From: an uncultured Burkholderiales bacterium
GTDB lineage: Bacteria > Pseudomonadota > Gammaproteobacteria > Burkholderiales > Burkholderiaceae_C
Direction: 5' to 3'
Assembly (NCBI GenBank): GCA_937873395.1
Contig: CALMYH010000168.1
Location: 1 to 45,461, forward strand
Length of the DNA: 45,461 nucleotides
The position numbers were made by a program, and so were the translations under genes. Under the pieces are notes generated by a model that saw nothing but the letters and a program-made list of their open reading frames with translations, was not told where the DNA came from and did not search any database. Below are positions 17,007 to 24,988 of the stretch, piece after piece. Each line of letters begins with the position of its first letter. The first letter of the stretch is position 1.

Positions 17007-18023
17007 ATGAAACTTCGTCACGCAGTTGCCGCCGCCCTGTCCACCACCTTTCTGGCTGCCGGCGCAGCGTCGGCCCAGACGGTGTTCAACACCTCCAGCT
17101 GGCTGCCGCCCACCCACGTCCTGTCCACGACCCAGGCCGCCTGGTGCGACCTGCTGGAGAAGGAGAGCAGCGGCCGCATGAAGTGCAACGCCTTGCCCCG
17201 CGCGGTGGTGGCCGCCCCAGGCACCTTCGATGCAGTGCGCGACGGCCTGGCCGACATCTCCTTCACCGTGGACGGCTACACCCCGGGCCGCTTCATCAAC
17301 ACCCAGGTGGCCGAGTTCCCCTTCCTGGGCGACAGCGCGGTGGCCACTTCGGTCGCTTACCAGCGCATCTACAACAAGTATTTCGCTCCGCTGAACGAGC
17401 ACCGCGGCGTCAAGGTGCTGGGCGTGTTCACGCACGGCCCCGGCATCATTTTCAACACCAAGCAGCCCGTGGCGTCCGCCGCAGATGCCGCACGCCTGAA
17501 GTTCCGCATCGGCGGCGGCAACATCAACGAGCTGTCCAAGGCCATGGGCTGGAACACCACGCTCAAGCCGGCTCCCGAGTCGTTTGAGCTGCTGTCGACC
17601 GGCGTGATGGATGGCGTCTTCTTTCCGGACGAGTCCATCGCTTCGTTCCGCCTGAGCATGATCAAACACGCCACGACCTTCCCGGGCGGCCTGTACAACA
17701 CCAGCTTCGTGTTCATGATGAACCCGGCCAAGTACAACGCCCTGTCGGCACAGGACAAGGCCGTGGTCGACAAGATCTCCGGCGAGACCGCGGCCCGCAT
17801 GTTCGGCGAAGGCTGGGATCGGGTGGATGCGGCCTCGCGCGAGGGTGCCCAGCGGACCCAGGGCGTGGCCCGCATCCAGGCCGACAAGGCCTTTGTGAAG
17901 GCCGTGGCTGACAAGCAGGACTACCTGGAAACCAAGTGGGCAGCCTCCGCGATGGTGAGGGGCTTGAAGGATCCGAAGAAGGTGCTGGCCGAGTTCCGGG
18001 CCGAAATCGCCAAGCTCAAGTGA
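17007..18023 (+). CDS. dctP: TRAP transporter substrate-binding protein, DctP family (second system)
   Basis: 338-residue periplasmic receptor. Signal peptide MKLRHAVAAALSTTFLAAGAASA, cleaved before Gln24. The mature part begins TVFNTSSWLPPTHVL, and the LKFRIGGGNINELSKAMG stretch holds the conserved Arg for a carboxylate. It is only distantly similar to the DctP at 7452-8465. First gene of dctP-dctQ-dctM. GGAG lies about 11 bases before the ATG. No catabolic gene is linked to it, so the substrate is unknown; divergence from the etf operon hints at an organic or fatty-acid-like acid but proves nothing. Confidence 0.9.
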   Translation: MKLRHAVAAALSTTFLAAGAASAQTVFNTSSWLPPTHVLSTTQAAWCDLLEKESSGRMKCNALPRAVVAAPGTFDAVRDGLADISFTVDGYTPGRFINTQVAEFPFLGDSAVATSVAYQRIYNKYFAPLNEHRGVKVLGVFTHGPGIIFNTKQPVASAADAARLKFRIGGGNINELSKAMGWNTTLKPAPESFELLSTGVMDGVFFPDESIASFRLSMIKHATTFPGGLYNTSFVFMMNPAKYNALSAQDKAVVDKISGETAARMFGEGWDRVDAASREGAQRTQGVARIQADKAFVKAVADKQDYLETKWAASAMVRGLKDPKKVLAEFRAEIAKLK

Positions 18024-18075
18024 TCGCCTGAATCCCTCCCTGGGCTGGCGGGGCAGCCACCGGTGCCTGAGCCGG

Positions 18076-18096
18076 GATCCGCGTGCGGCGCGGATC
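18076..18096 (+). terminator. Intercistronic hairpin between dctP and dctQ
   Basis: GATCCGCG (18076-18083) pairs with CGCGGATC (18089-18096) across TGCGG and is followed by TTGCTC. It lies in the 131-base gap between the receptor and membrane genes. It probably lowers downstream expression or protects the dctP message, so that receptor exceeds permease. Confidence 0.5.
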
Positions 18097-18154
18097 TTGC
18101 TCATGAACACCGGTGCGTTGCTGCCCCCCGGCCCTTTTTTTGCCCCCTCCCTTC

Positions 18155-18643
18155 ATGCACAAGATTCTGGATCGCCTGCTGTTCTGGTCCACCGGCCTGA
18201 TGGCCGCCATGGCCTTGTTCGGCATCATGTGGCTGACCGTGGTCGATGTGACCGGCCGCAAGTTCTTCAACAACTCCGTGCCTGGCGGCCTGGAGATCAC
18301 CGAGGTGCTGATGGTGGTGGTCATCTTCGGTGCGTTGCCCCTCGTGTCCTGGCGCAACGAGCACGTGGTATTCGACTCGCTGGACGCCCTCATCCCGGAC
18401 TGGTTCAAGGGCATCCAGGCACGCCTGATTCACCTGGTCTGCGCGGGCGTCTTTGCCTACCTGGCCCGGCTGCTGGTGCAGCGTGCCGAGCGCTTCGCCG
18501 AGTACGGTGACATCACCGCCTACCTGATGATGCCGGTGGCACCGGTGGCCTACCTGATGGCGGTGCTGCTGGGCGTGACGGCGCTGGCCCACCTGGTGCA
18601 GGTCCTGATCGGGCAGACCAACCCCAGGGAGCTGGCGCCATGA
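18155..18643 (+). CDS. dctQ: TRAP transporter small permease, DctQ family (second system)
   Basis: 162 residues with four predicted membrane helices. The DctQ signature covers DVTGRKFFNNSVPGGLEITEVLMVVV (about 31-56). The ATG at 18155 fits the family start (MHKILDRLLFW); the frame is open back to 18113 but those extra residues are Pro/Cys-rich and unlikely. No clear ribosome-binding site. Its stop overlaps the dctM start by 4 bases (ATGA). Confidence 0.88.
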   Translation: MHKILDRLLFWSTGLMAAMALFGIMWLTVVDVTGRKFFNNSVPGGLEITEVLMVVVIFGALPLVSWRNEHVVFDSLDALIPDWFKGIQARLIHLVCAGVFAYLARLLVQRAERFAEYGDITAYLMMPVAPVAYLMAVLLGVTALAHLVQVLIGQTNPRELAP

Positions 18644-19935
18644 CCGAAGCGATGCTGGGTTTTCTGGCCGTCTTCGGGCTGGCCTTTTTGCGCCTGCCGC
18701 TGGCGGTGTCCATGACCATCGTCGGCTTTGGTGGCCTGGCGCTGATGCGGGGCTGGCCTGCCGCCATGGCCAGCACCAGCCAGGTGGTGTTCGAAACCGG
18801 CTTTCACTACGTGCTGTCGGTCATTCCCCTGTTCGTGCTGATGGGCAACTTCGTGGCCCGCGCCGGCCTGGCACGCGAGCTGTTCACCGCCGCCAACGCC
18901 TTTGTCGGCCACCGGCGCGGCGGACTGGCCATGGCCAGCATCATTGCCTCGGGTGGCTTCGGATCCATCTGCGGCTCGTCGATTGCCACGGCGGCCACCA
19001 TGTCGCGCGTGGCCTACCCGCAGATGAAGGCGCACGGCTACAAGGACACCCTGGCCACCGGCTCGATCGCCTCGGGGGGTACGCTGGGCATCCTGATTCC
19101 GCCGTCGACCATTCTGGTGGTCTACGGCATCATCACCGAAACGGACATCGGCAAGCTCTTTGTCGCCGGCATCCTGCCCGGGCTGGTGGCCATCATCTGC
19201 CTGTGCCTGGCGGTGGTGTTCATCACCTGGCGCGACCCCGAGGCCGGGCCGCCGGCCGAGCGTTTCACCTGGGCCGAACGTCTGCGGGCCCTGCGGGGCA
19301 TCTGGGGTGTCGGTGTGCTGTTCCTGCTGGTGATCGGCGGCATTTACGGTGGCGTCTTCACCGCCACCGAGGGAGCCGGTGTCGGCGCGGCGGGCGCCTT
19401 CATGTTCGCCTTGCTGCGTCGGGCGCTGACGCCGCGGGTGCTGCTGGACATCCTGGTCGAGAGCGCACGCACAACCGCCATGCTGTTCGCCATCCTGATC
19501 GCGGCCATGGTGTTCACGAACTTCATCAACTTCACCAGCATGCCGGGCGATCTCAAGGAATTCATCCTTGAAGTGAGCCCCAGCCCGATCATGGTCGTGG
19601 TGGTGATGATGGGCATCTACCTGGCGCTGGGCATGGTGATGGAGGAGCTGGCCATCGTGCTGCTGACCATTCCGGTGTTCTTCCCGATCATCGTCGGCCT
19701 GGGCTTCGACCCGGTGTGGTTCGGCATCCTGATCGTGACCATCGTCGAGATCGGCCTGATTTCACCGCCAGTCGGACTGAACCTGTTCGTGCTCAACTCC
19801 CTGCTGCCCGACGTACGCCTGGGCACGATCTACCGCGGCATCTGGCCCTTCGTGGTGGCCGACATCGTGCGCCTGGGCATCCTGATTGCGGTGCCCGCCA
19901 TCGCGCTCTGGCTGCCCGGGATGATGGGACGCTGA
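18640..19935 (+). CDS. dctM: TRAP transporter large permease, DctM family (second system)
   Basis: 431-residue membrane protein with about 12 hydrophobic segments. Family stretches: GGFGSICGSSIATAATMSRVAYPQM, GTLGILIPPSTILVVYGIITETD and EIGLISPPVGLNLFVLN. Coupled to dctQ by an ATGA overlap. Ends 16 bases before the convergent MscS-type gene. Confidence 0.93.
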   Translation: MTEAMLGFLAVFGLAFLRLPLAVSMTIVGFGGLALMRGWPAAMASTSQVVFETGFHYVLSVIPLFVLMGNFVARAGLARELFTAANAFVGHRRGGLAMASIIASGGFGSICGSSIATAATMSRVAYPQMKAHGYKDTLATGSIASGGTLGILIPPSTILVVYGIITETDIGKLFVAGILPGLVAIICLCLAVVFITWRDPEAGPPAERFTWAERLRALRGIWGVGVLFLLVIGGIYGGVFTATEGAGVGAAGAFMFALLRRALTPRVLLDILVESARTTAMLFAILIAAMVFTNFINFTSMPGDLKEFILEVSPSPIMVVVVMMGIYLALGMVMEELAIVLLTIPVFFPIIVGLGFDPVWFGILIVTIVEIGLISPPVGLNLFVLNSLLPDVRLGTIYRGIWPFVVADIVRLGILIAVPAIALWLPGMMGR

Positions 19936-19951
19936 GCACTGCCCCGATGCC

Positions 19952-21229
19952 TCACGCGGCGGGTGGTTTCATGTGCACCACCCGCTGCGGGTACGGGATC
20001 TCGATGCCGTGCTCGCGCAGCGAGCGCAGGATGGCCAGGTTGATGTCCGAGCGCAGGCCCAGCTGTCCATTCTGGGGGTCGGCAATCCAGAAGCCCACCG
20101 TGAACTCGAGACCATCGGCACCGAAGGCCGACAGCGAGGCCGAGGGCCCGGGGTCCTTGAGCACGCGGGGCTGGGCCAGCGCAGCCTCGACCAGCAGGCC
20201 CCGCACCAGATCGACATCGCTGTCGTAGGCGACGGACACCACGGTGGACAGCCAGATCCGGGGATCGGCCAGCGACAGGTTCTCCACCCGGCTGGTCATC
20301 ATGGTCTCGTTGGGCACGATGGACTCGCGTCCGGCCGGTGAACGGATCAGGGTGTAGCGCGCGGTGATGTCGGTGATGCGCCCCTCGAAGTTGTCGACCC
20401 GCACGTTGTCGCCGATGCGCATGCTGCGCTCGGCCAGGATGACAAAACCGCTGACATAGTTGGCCGCCAGCTTCTGCAGGCCGAAACCAATGCCCACACC
20501 GATCGCGCCGCCGAGCACCGAGAACGCGGTCAGGTCGATGCCGACCGCCGTCATGGCCATCATGAGGCCGACGAACATCAGCAAGGCCCGGGCGGCGTTG
20601 CTGACGGCCTTGCGCAAGGACAGCTCACCGCCTTCGACCGAGCGCAGCAGCCGCGCCTCAATGGCCGACGACACCCACAGCGCCAGGATGAGCACCGCCC
20701 CGGCGGTGATGACCCCTTCGATGAGTGTTCGCAGGGACAGCTGGGCGTTGCCCACCTTCCAGCTGATCTGGTCCATCTCGTGCAGCACAACGGGCAGCAG
20801 CCCGCTGACCCACAGCACCATGGCTCCCCAGGCCACCCAGGATATGCTGCGCTCCAGCGGTCGCACCCAGGCGGCTCCCGGGAAGGTCACATCGAGCACC
20901 TTGACCCCGATGCGGATCACGACCAGCGCAATCAGCACCGGAATGGCTACCCGGAACACGGCCAAGGGAACATGGTTGAGCAGGATGGTGCGGGCCAGAT
21001 AGGCCAGAGCCAGCAGCAGGACCGGGAACAGCACACCGTCCAGAAGCCGCTGACCGAACATCACCGACTGCCCGCCCTGGGGACCGGCCAGTGCCCGCCG
21101 CAAGGCGCCGGAGATGCCCCAAGCCAGCGCCACGCAGGCCACGAGCGCACCCAACTCGGCAAGCACCCCCGGCTGCTGAAAGGCGGCCAGCCAGAGTCCG
21201 AAGTCATCGATGGGTTTGGGTTGGGCCAT
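19952..21229 (-). CDS. MscS-family mechanosensitive channel
   Basis: 425-residue inner-membrane channel that would release solutes on hypo-osmotic shock. Several N-terminal membrane helices precede the pore helix, whose AFSVLGGAIGVGIGFGLQKLAANYVSGF stretch has the small-residue packing and kink of MscS TM3. The beta domain follows (ERSMRIGDNVRVDNFEGRITDITARYTLI), then a C-terminal alpha/beta domain. Longer than E. coli MscS (286) because of extra N-terminal helices, so closer to the larger MscS-like proteins. The ATG at 21229 lies 57 bases after the crotonase gene on the same strand. Confidence 0.9.
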   Translation of the reverse strand: MAQPKPIDDFGLWLAAFQQPGVLAELGALVACVALAWGISGALRRALAGPQGGQSVMFGQRLLDGVLFPVLLLALAYLARTILLNHVPLAVFRVAIPVLIALVVIRIGVKVLDVTFPGAAWVRPLERSISWVAWGAMVLWVSGLLPVVLHEMDQISWKVGNAQLSLRTLIEGVITAGAVLILALWVSSAIEARLLRSVEGGELSLRKAVSNAARALLMFVGLMMAMTAVGIDLTAFSVLGGAIGVGIGFGLQKLAANYVSGFVILAERSMRIGDNVRVDNFEGRITDITARYTLIRSPAGRESIVPNETMMTSRVENLSLADPRIWLSTVVSVAYDSDVDLVRGLLVEAALAQPRVLKDPGPSASLSAFGADGLEFTVGFWIADPQNGQLGLRSDINLAILRSLREHGIEIPYPQRVVHMKPPAA

Positions 21230-21286
21230 GTCTGGGCAAAAAAGGAGAATGAACGGTGGGGCAAGCGCCGGCGCCTGACCGGGACC

Positions 21287-22090
21287 TCAGGGGTGGTCCG
21301 ACGCACGCCAGGTGGGCGGCCGCTTCTCGATGAAGGCCTGCACACCTTCCTGGGCCACCTCGTGCGCCATGTTGCAGGCCATGCTCTGGCCGGCGAGCTG
21401 GTAAGCCGCTTCCATGCCGGTTTCAAGCTGGCGGTAGAACAGCTGCTTGCCCATGGCCAGCGCCTCGCGCGGCTTGGCCAGCAGGCGTTGCAGCAGACGC
21501 TCGACTTCGGCGTCCAGCACATCGGCGGGCACCACCCGGTTGACCAGCCCGCGCTCGCACGCCTGTTGCGCCGAGATGAACTCCCCGGTCAGCAACATTT
21601 CCATCGCCTGCTTGGGCAGGATGTTGCGCGAGAGCGCCACACCGGGCGTGGCACAGAACAGGCCGACGTCGATGCCGTTGACACCAAAACTCGCCTCGTC
21701 CGAGGCCACCGCCAGGTCGCACTGGGCCACCAGCTGGCAACCGGCCGCCGTGGCCAGCCCTTGGACGCGGGCAATCACAGGCACCTCCAGGCGCCGCAGC
21801 GCCATCATCACGCGGGTACAGCGGGCGAACAGGCCACGGTAGTAGTCGATGTCGGGGTGGGCGCGCATCTGCTTGAGGTCGTGACCGGCGCAAAACGCCT
21901 TGCCCTCGGCTGCGATGACCACCGCCCGCGCCTGCGGATCGGCAGCCACCGCGTCGATGGCCGACTGCAATGCGGTCAGCATCTCTTCGCTCAGCGCATT
22001 GAAGCTGCGCGGCGCATGGAGGGTGAGGCGGTGCACACCGCGCTCGTCGCGGGCGTGCAGAAGCAGGTCGGCCGGGGGGATGGTGGTCAT
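21287..22090 (-). CDS. Enoyl-CoA hydratase/isomerase-family protein, ECHDC3-like
   Basis: 267-residue crotonase-fold protein. The oxyanion-hole stretches are present (GKAFCAGHDLKQM, about 63-75; VQGLATAAGCQLVAQCDLAVASD, 109-131). The two catalytic glutamates of true enoyl-CoA hydratases are not: Gln119 sits at the Glu144 position and the Glu164 region reads FGVNGIDVGLF. The sequence from 110 to 170, including GLFCATPGVALSRN, strongly resembles the ECHDC3 subgroup, which lacks hydratase residues. It probably binds acyl-CoA, but the reaction is unknown. The ATG at 22090 matches the family start. Confidence 0.85.
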   Translation of the reverse strand: MTTIPPADLLLHARDERGVHRLTLHAPRSFNALSEEMLTALQSAIDAVAADPQARAVVIAAEGKAFCAGHDLKQMRAHPDIDYYRGLFARCTRVMMALRRLEVPVIARVQGLATAAGCQLVAQCDLAVASDEASFGVNGIDVGLFCATPGVALSRNILPKQAMEMLLTGEFISAQQACERGLVNRVVPADVLDAEVERLLQRLLAKPREALAMGKQLFYRQLETGMEAAYQLAGQSMACNMAHEVAQEGVQAFIEKRPPTWRASDHP

Positions 22091-22153
22091 GGCAGCGGCT
22101 CGCAATGAATTCAGCCGCCATTGTCGGGCATGTGCGACCGCCGCGCTGCCCAT

Positions 22154-22186
22154 GAAAAAACCCGTCCAGGCCAGGCCAGGACGGGT
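22154..22186 (-). terminator. Rho-independent terminator of the histone-like gene
   Basis: On the minus strand ACCCGTCC and GGACGGGT (22186-22179 and 22167-22160) form an 8-bp stem around a GC-rich loop, followed by six T residues. It lies 22 bases after the stop of the gene at 22209, a textbook placement. Confidence 0.85.
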
Positions 22187-22208
22187 CCCTTCAGGCGGTG
22201 CGTCCGAC

Positions 22209-22904
22209 TCAGCGACCGGCGCGCTTGGCCTGGCCTTTGGCGTTGGCCGAGCGGGCGTGGGCGCCGATGTTCTTGCCACGCACCGACACGACCTTGGACA
22301 CGGCCGTGGCGGGGCGCTGGCTGCGCGCCACCGGAGCCTTGGCGACCGGCTTGACAGCGGCTTTTTTGGCCGCTGGCGCCTTGGCTACGGCTTTGGGCGC
22401 TGCCGCCTTGGCAACGGCCTTCCTGGCAACCGGTGCCGGCTTCTCGGCCCGAGCTGCGGCCTTGACGGCGGCTTTGCGGGCCACCGACTTCTTGGGCGCC
22501 GCAGGCTGGGCAGGGGCCTTGGCCACGGCGGCCTTGGTGGGGGATTTGCGAGCCACCGTGGCTTTGGCGACCGGCTTCGATTCGGCCTTGGCTGCCGCAG
22601 CCTCGACCTTGGCCAGGCGGGCTTCCAGGCGCTTGAGGGTCTCGTCAAACAGGCGGGCCTTCTGTTCGGTGCGCTGGTTGGCCACACCGGTGTTGCCACG
22701 CTTGGTGGTGGTGGCACTGCGGGTAGCCGTGGTCTGACGACGGAACAGATCGGTGTTCTTGTCACGCAGGGTACGGGCACGCGTGATCTTGCTGCGCAGC
22801 TGCGCCGCGGTGAGCTTGGTCACCTCGTCGGCCATCGAGGCCAACACGAGTTGCAGTTCCGATTCGTTGCACAGCTTCTGCGCCTGGGCCCGGTTGTATG
22901 CCAT
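22209..22904 (-). CDS. Lys/Ala-rich histone H1-like (AlgP-like) DNA-binding protein
   Basis: 231 residues in two parts. Residues 1-70 (MAYNRAQAQKLCNESELQLV onwards) look like a folded helical domain; 71-110 form a charged helix. From about 110 to the end the chain is low-complexity, rich in Lys, Ala, Pro and Val with irregular KAVAKAPA-type repeats, like bacterial histone H1-like and AlgP tails. It probably binds DNA and condenses or regulates the nucleoid. AAAGGA precedes the ATG, and a strong terminator follows. The tail could vary in length between strains by repeat slippage. Confidence 0.8.
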   Translation of the reverse strand: MAYNRAQAQKLCNESELQLVLASMADEVTKLTAAQLRSKITRARTLRDKNTDLFRRQTTATRSATTTKRGNTGVANQRTEQKARLFDETLKRLEARLAKVEAAAAKAESKPVAKATVARKSPTKAAVAKAPAQPAAPKKSVARKAAVKAAARAEKPAPVARKAVAKAAAPKAVAKAPAAKKAAVKPVAKAPVARSQRPATAVSKVVSVRGKNIGAHARSANAKGQAKRAGR

Positions 22905-22954
22905 GGGTAAGAGTCCTTTCAGGAGAGTCGTCAGAACTGCCGAGTGTAGCGGCC

Positions 22955-22981
22955 GTGCTGAGTGCGAGGCGAAGTCAGCAC
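22955..22981. repeat. Inverted repeat upstream of the histone-like gene
   Basis: GTGCTGA (22955-22961) and TCAGCAC (22975-22981) flank 13 bases. It lies in the 169-base gap between the deacetylase stop and the histone-like start. Could end the deacetylase transcript or bind a regulator; no T run follows. Confidence 0.35.
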
Positions 22982-23073
22982 TTGCACGGCATCGGCTGTG
23001 TGAACGTGGCGATGAATTTGTGGCGCACCTGCCACGTCCGGCACAACGGGTGCGGCGATGAGTGAAGCGTGAC

Positions 23074-24027
23074 TCAGACGCCCGCCAGCACCCGCAGATG
23101 GGCCTCGACACTGCGCGCCAGGGCACTGAGGTGGTAACCGCCTTCGAGGCAACTGACGATGCGGCCCTGCGCATGTCGTCGTGCCACCTCGACCAGGCGC
23201 TCGGTCATCCAGGCATAGTCGTTCTCGACCAGTCCGAGCTGGCCCATGTCGTCCTCGCGGTGACCGTCGAAACCCGCGCTGATGAAAATCATCTCGGGTC
23301 GGTGAGCCTCCAGGCGGGGCAGCCACATCATGTCGACCAGTTCGCGGATGTCCATGCCTCGCGTGTAGGCGGGCACGGGCAGATTGACCAGATTGGGGGC
23401 CTCGGCGTGGTTCCACGCCGGGTAGAACGGGTGCTGGTAGAAACTGCACATCAGGATGCGCTCGTCACCGGCCACGATGTCCTCGGTGCCGTTGCCATGG
23501 TGCACGTCAAAGTCGATGATGGCCACCCGCTTGAGACCATGGCGCTCCAGGGCGTACTTCGCCGCCACCGCCACGTTGTTGACAAAACAGAAACCCATGG
23601 CCTGATGGCGGGTGGCGTGGTGACCCGGCGGGCGCACCGCGCAGAAGGCGTTCTCCAGTTCGCCGGCCATGACGGCATCGGTGGCATCGATGGCCGCGCC
23701 AGCGGCCATGAGGATGGCCTCCCAGGAATGCACGTTGATCGAGGTGTCCGGATCGATCTGCGCGTGGGTGGGCCCACCGGCTGCGATCTCGTCGCGCAGG
23801 CCGTCGCTGAGACCGCGCAGGGCCGCCAGGTGCATGCGGCCATGCCCCAGCTCCAGGTCGGCCATGGAGGCCGGCGTGGCCTCGCGGCGCTGCAAGGCCA
23901 CGTCCAGGCCGGTGATGAGGAGGCGGTCCTCGATGGCGTCCAGCCGTTGCGGACACTCGGGGTGCCCCGCGCCCATTTCGTGCTTCCAGCAATCCCTGTG
24001 GGTGAAATATCCGGTGCCTTGGCTCAT
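23074..24027 (-). CDS. Histone deacetylase-family (acetylpolyamine/acuC-like) deacetylase
   Basis: 317-residue zinc-dependent deacetylase of the arginase/HDAC fold, class II-like. Visible motifs: RPPGHHATRHQAMGFCFVNNVAVAA (His pair and Zn region), IDFDVHHGNGTEDI (Zn ligands Asp and His), ISAGFDGHREDDMGQL (third Zn ligand Asp) and CLEGGYHLSAL. Bacterial members act on acetylpolyamines, acetoin-pathway enzymes or other acetyl-lysine; the substrate cannot be told. The ATG at 24027 has no ribosome-binding site and is only 14 bases from the divergent moxR start. The gene encoded next on the same strand is the Lys-rich histone-like protein. Confidence 0.9.
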   Translation of the reverse strand: MSQGTGYFTHRDCWKHEMGAGHPECPQRLDAIEDRLLITGLDVALQRREATPASMADLELGHGRMHLAALRGLSDGLRDEIAAGGPTHAQIDPDTSINVHSWEAILMAAGAAIDATDAVMAGELENAFCAVRPPGHHATRHQAMGFCFVNNVAVAAKYALERHGLKRVAIIDFDVHHGNGTEDIVAGDERILMCSFYQHPFYPAWNHAEAPNLVNLPVPAYTRGMDIRELVDMMWLPRLEAHRPEMIFISAGFDGHREDDMGQLGLVENDYAWMTERLVEVARRHAQGRIVSCLEGGYHLSALARSVEAHLRVLAGV

Positions 24028-24041
24028 GGTCGTTTTACGGT

Positions 24042-24977
24042 ATGGTTCGCGGGATGATGCAAACGGATACACAGCTTCAGCGTCTCCTCGATCAGCTTAA
24101 CACGGTGATCGTCGGCAAGACCGCCCAGGTGGCCGACTGCGTGGCCTGCCTGCTGGCCGGCGGACACCTGCTCATCGAGGATGTGCCCGGCGTGGGCAAG
24201 ACCACACTGGCCCATGCCCTGGCGCGCAGCTTCGGCCTGCAGTTCTCGCGCGTGCAGTTCACCGCCGACCTGATGCCCAGCGACCTGATCGGGGTGTCGA
24301 TCTATGAGCGCGGGCGCGAGGGCTTCGTGTTCCACCCCGGGCCGGTGTTCGCCCAGGTGCTGCTGGCCGATGAAATCAACCGCGCCAGCCCCAAGACCCA
24401 GAGTGCCCTGCTTGAAGCGATGGAAGAAAAGCAGGTCACTGTGGAAAGCGCCACACGCCCCCTGCCCGAGCCCTTCTTTGTCATTGCCACCCAGAACCCG
24501 ATGGACCAGTTGGGCACCTACGCGCTGCCGGAATCCCAGCTCGACCGCTTCCACATGCGGCTGTCGCTCGGTTATCCCGACCGCGCGGCCGAACGCGAGC
24601 TGCTGCGCGGCGAAGACCGGCGCGACATGCTGGAGAAGCTGCAGCCGGTGCTCAGCCCGGGCGATCTGGCGCGACTGCAGCAGGCGGTGGCCGCGGTGCA
24701 CACGGCCGACCCGCTGCTGGACTACCTGCAGGACCTGGTGCGGGCCACCCGCAGCGGTCGCTGGTTCGTGCAAGGCCTCTCCCCCCGCGCCGCCCTGGCC
24801 GTGGTGCGAGCGGCCAAGGCGCAGGCCTATCTCAGCGGACGCGACTATGTGGCACCCGACGATGTGGCGGCCATCCTGCCGCAGACCATTGCCCACCGCC
24901 TGGTGCCGGTGAGCGACGCGGGGCGCGGCAGTGCCGAGCAGGTGCGCGCCATGCTCGAGGCCACTCCCCTGCCCTGA
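24042..24977 (+). CDS. MoxR-family AAA+ ATPase
   Basis: 311-residue AAA+ chaperone-like ATPase. Walker A is at 49-55 (PGVGKTT), Walker B at 107-113 (LLADEIN with D110, E111), sensor 1 near FFVIATQNPMD, and the lid ends in RVRAMLE. MoxR proteins act with VWA- or DUF58-containing partners to mature or activate complexes; the DUF58 gene follows after 11 bases. Start: ATG at 24042; ATGs at 24054 and 24057 are alternatives. TTGGCT (24019-24024) and TATGGT (24041-24046), 16 bases apart, would give an almost leaderless message from 24054 or 24057. Confidence 0.92.
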   Translation: MVRGMMQTDTQLQRLLDQLNTVIVGKTAQVADCVACLLAGGHLLIEDVPGVGKTTLAHALARSFGLQFSRVQFTADLMPSDLIGVSIYERGREGFVFHPGPVFAQVLLADEINRASPKTQSALLEAMEEKQVTVESATRPLPEPFFVIATQNPMDQLGTYALPESQLDRFHMRLSLGYPDRAAERELLRGEDRRDMLEKLQPVLSPGDLARLQQAVAAVHTADPLLDYLQDLVRATRSGRWFVQGLSPRAALAVVRAAKAQAYLSGRDYVAPDDVAAILPQTIAHRLVPVSDAGRGSAEQVRAMLEATPLP

Positions 24978-24988
24978 CGTCCGGCTGC

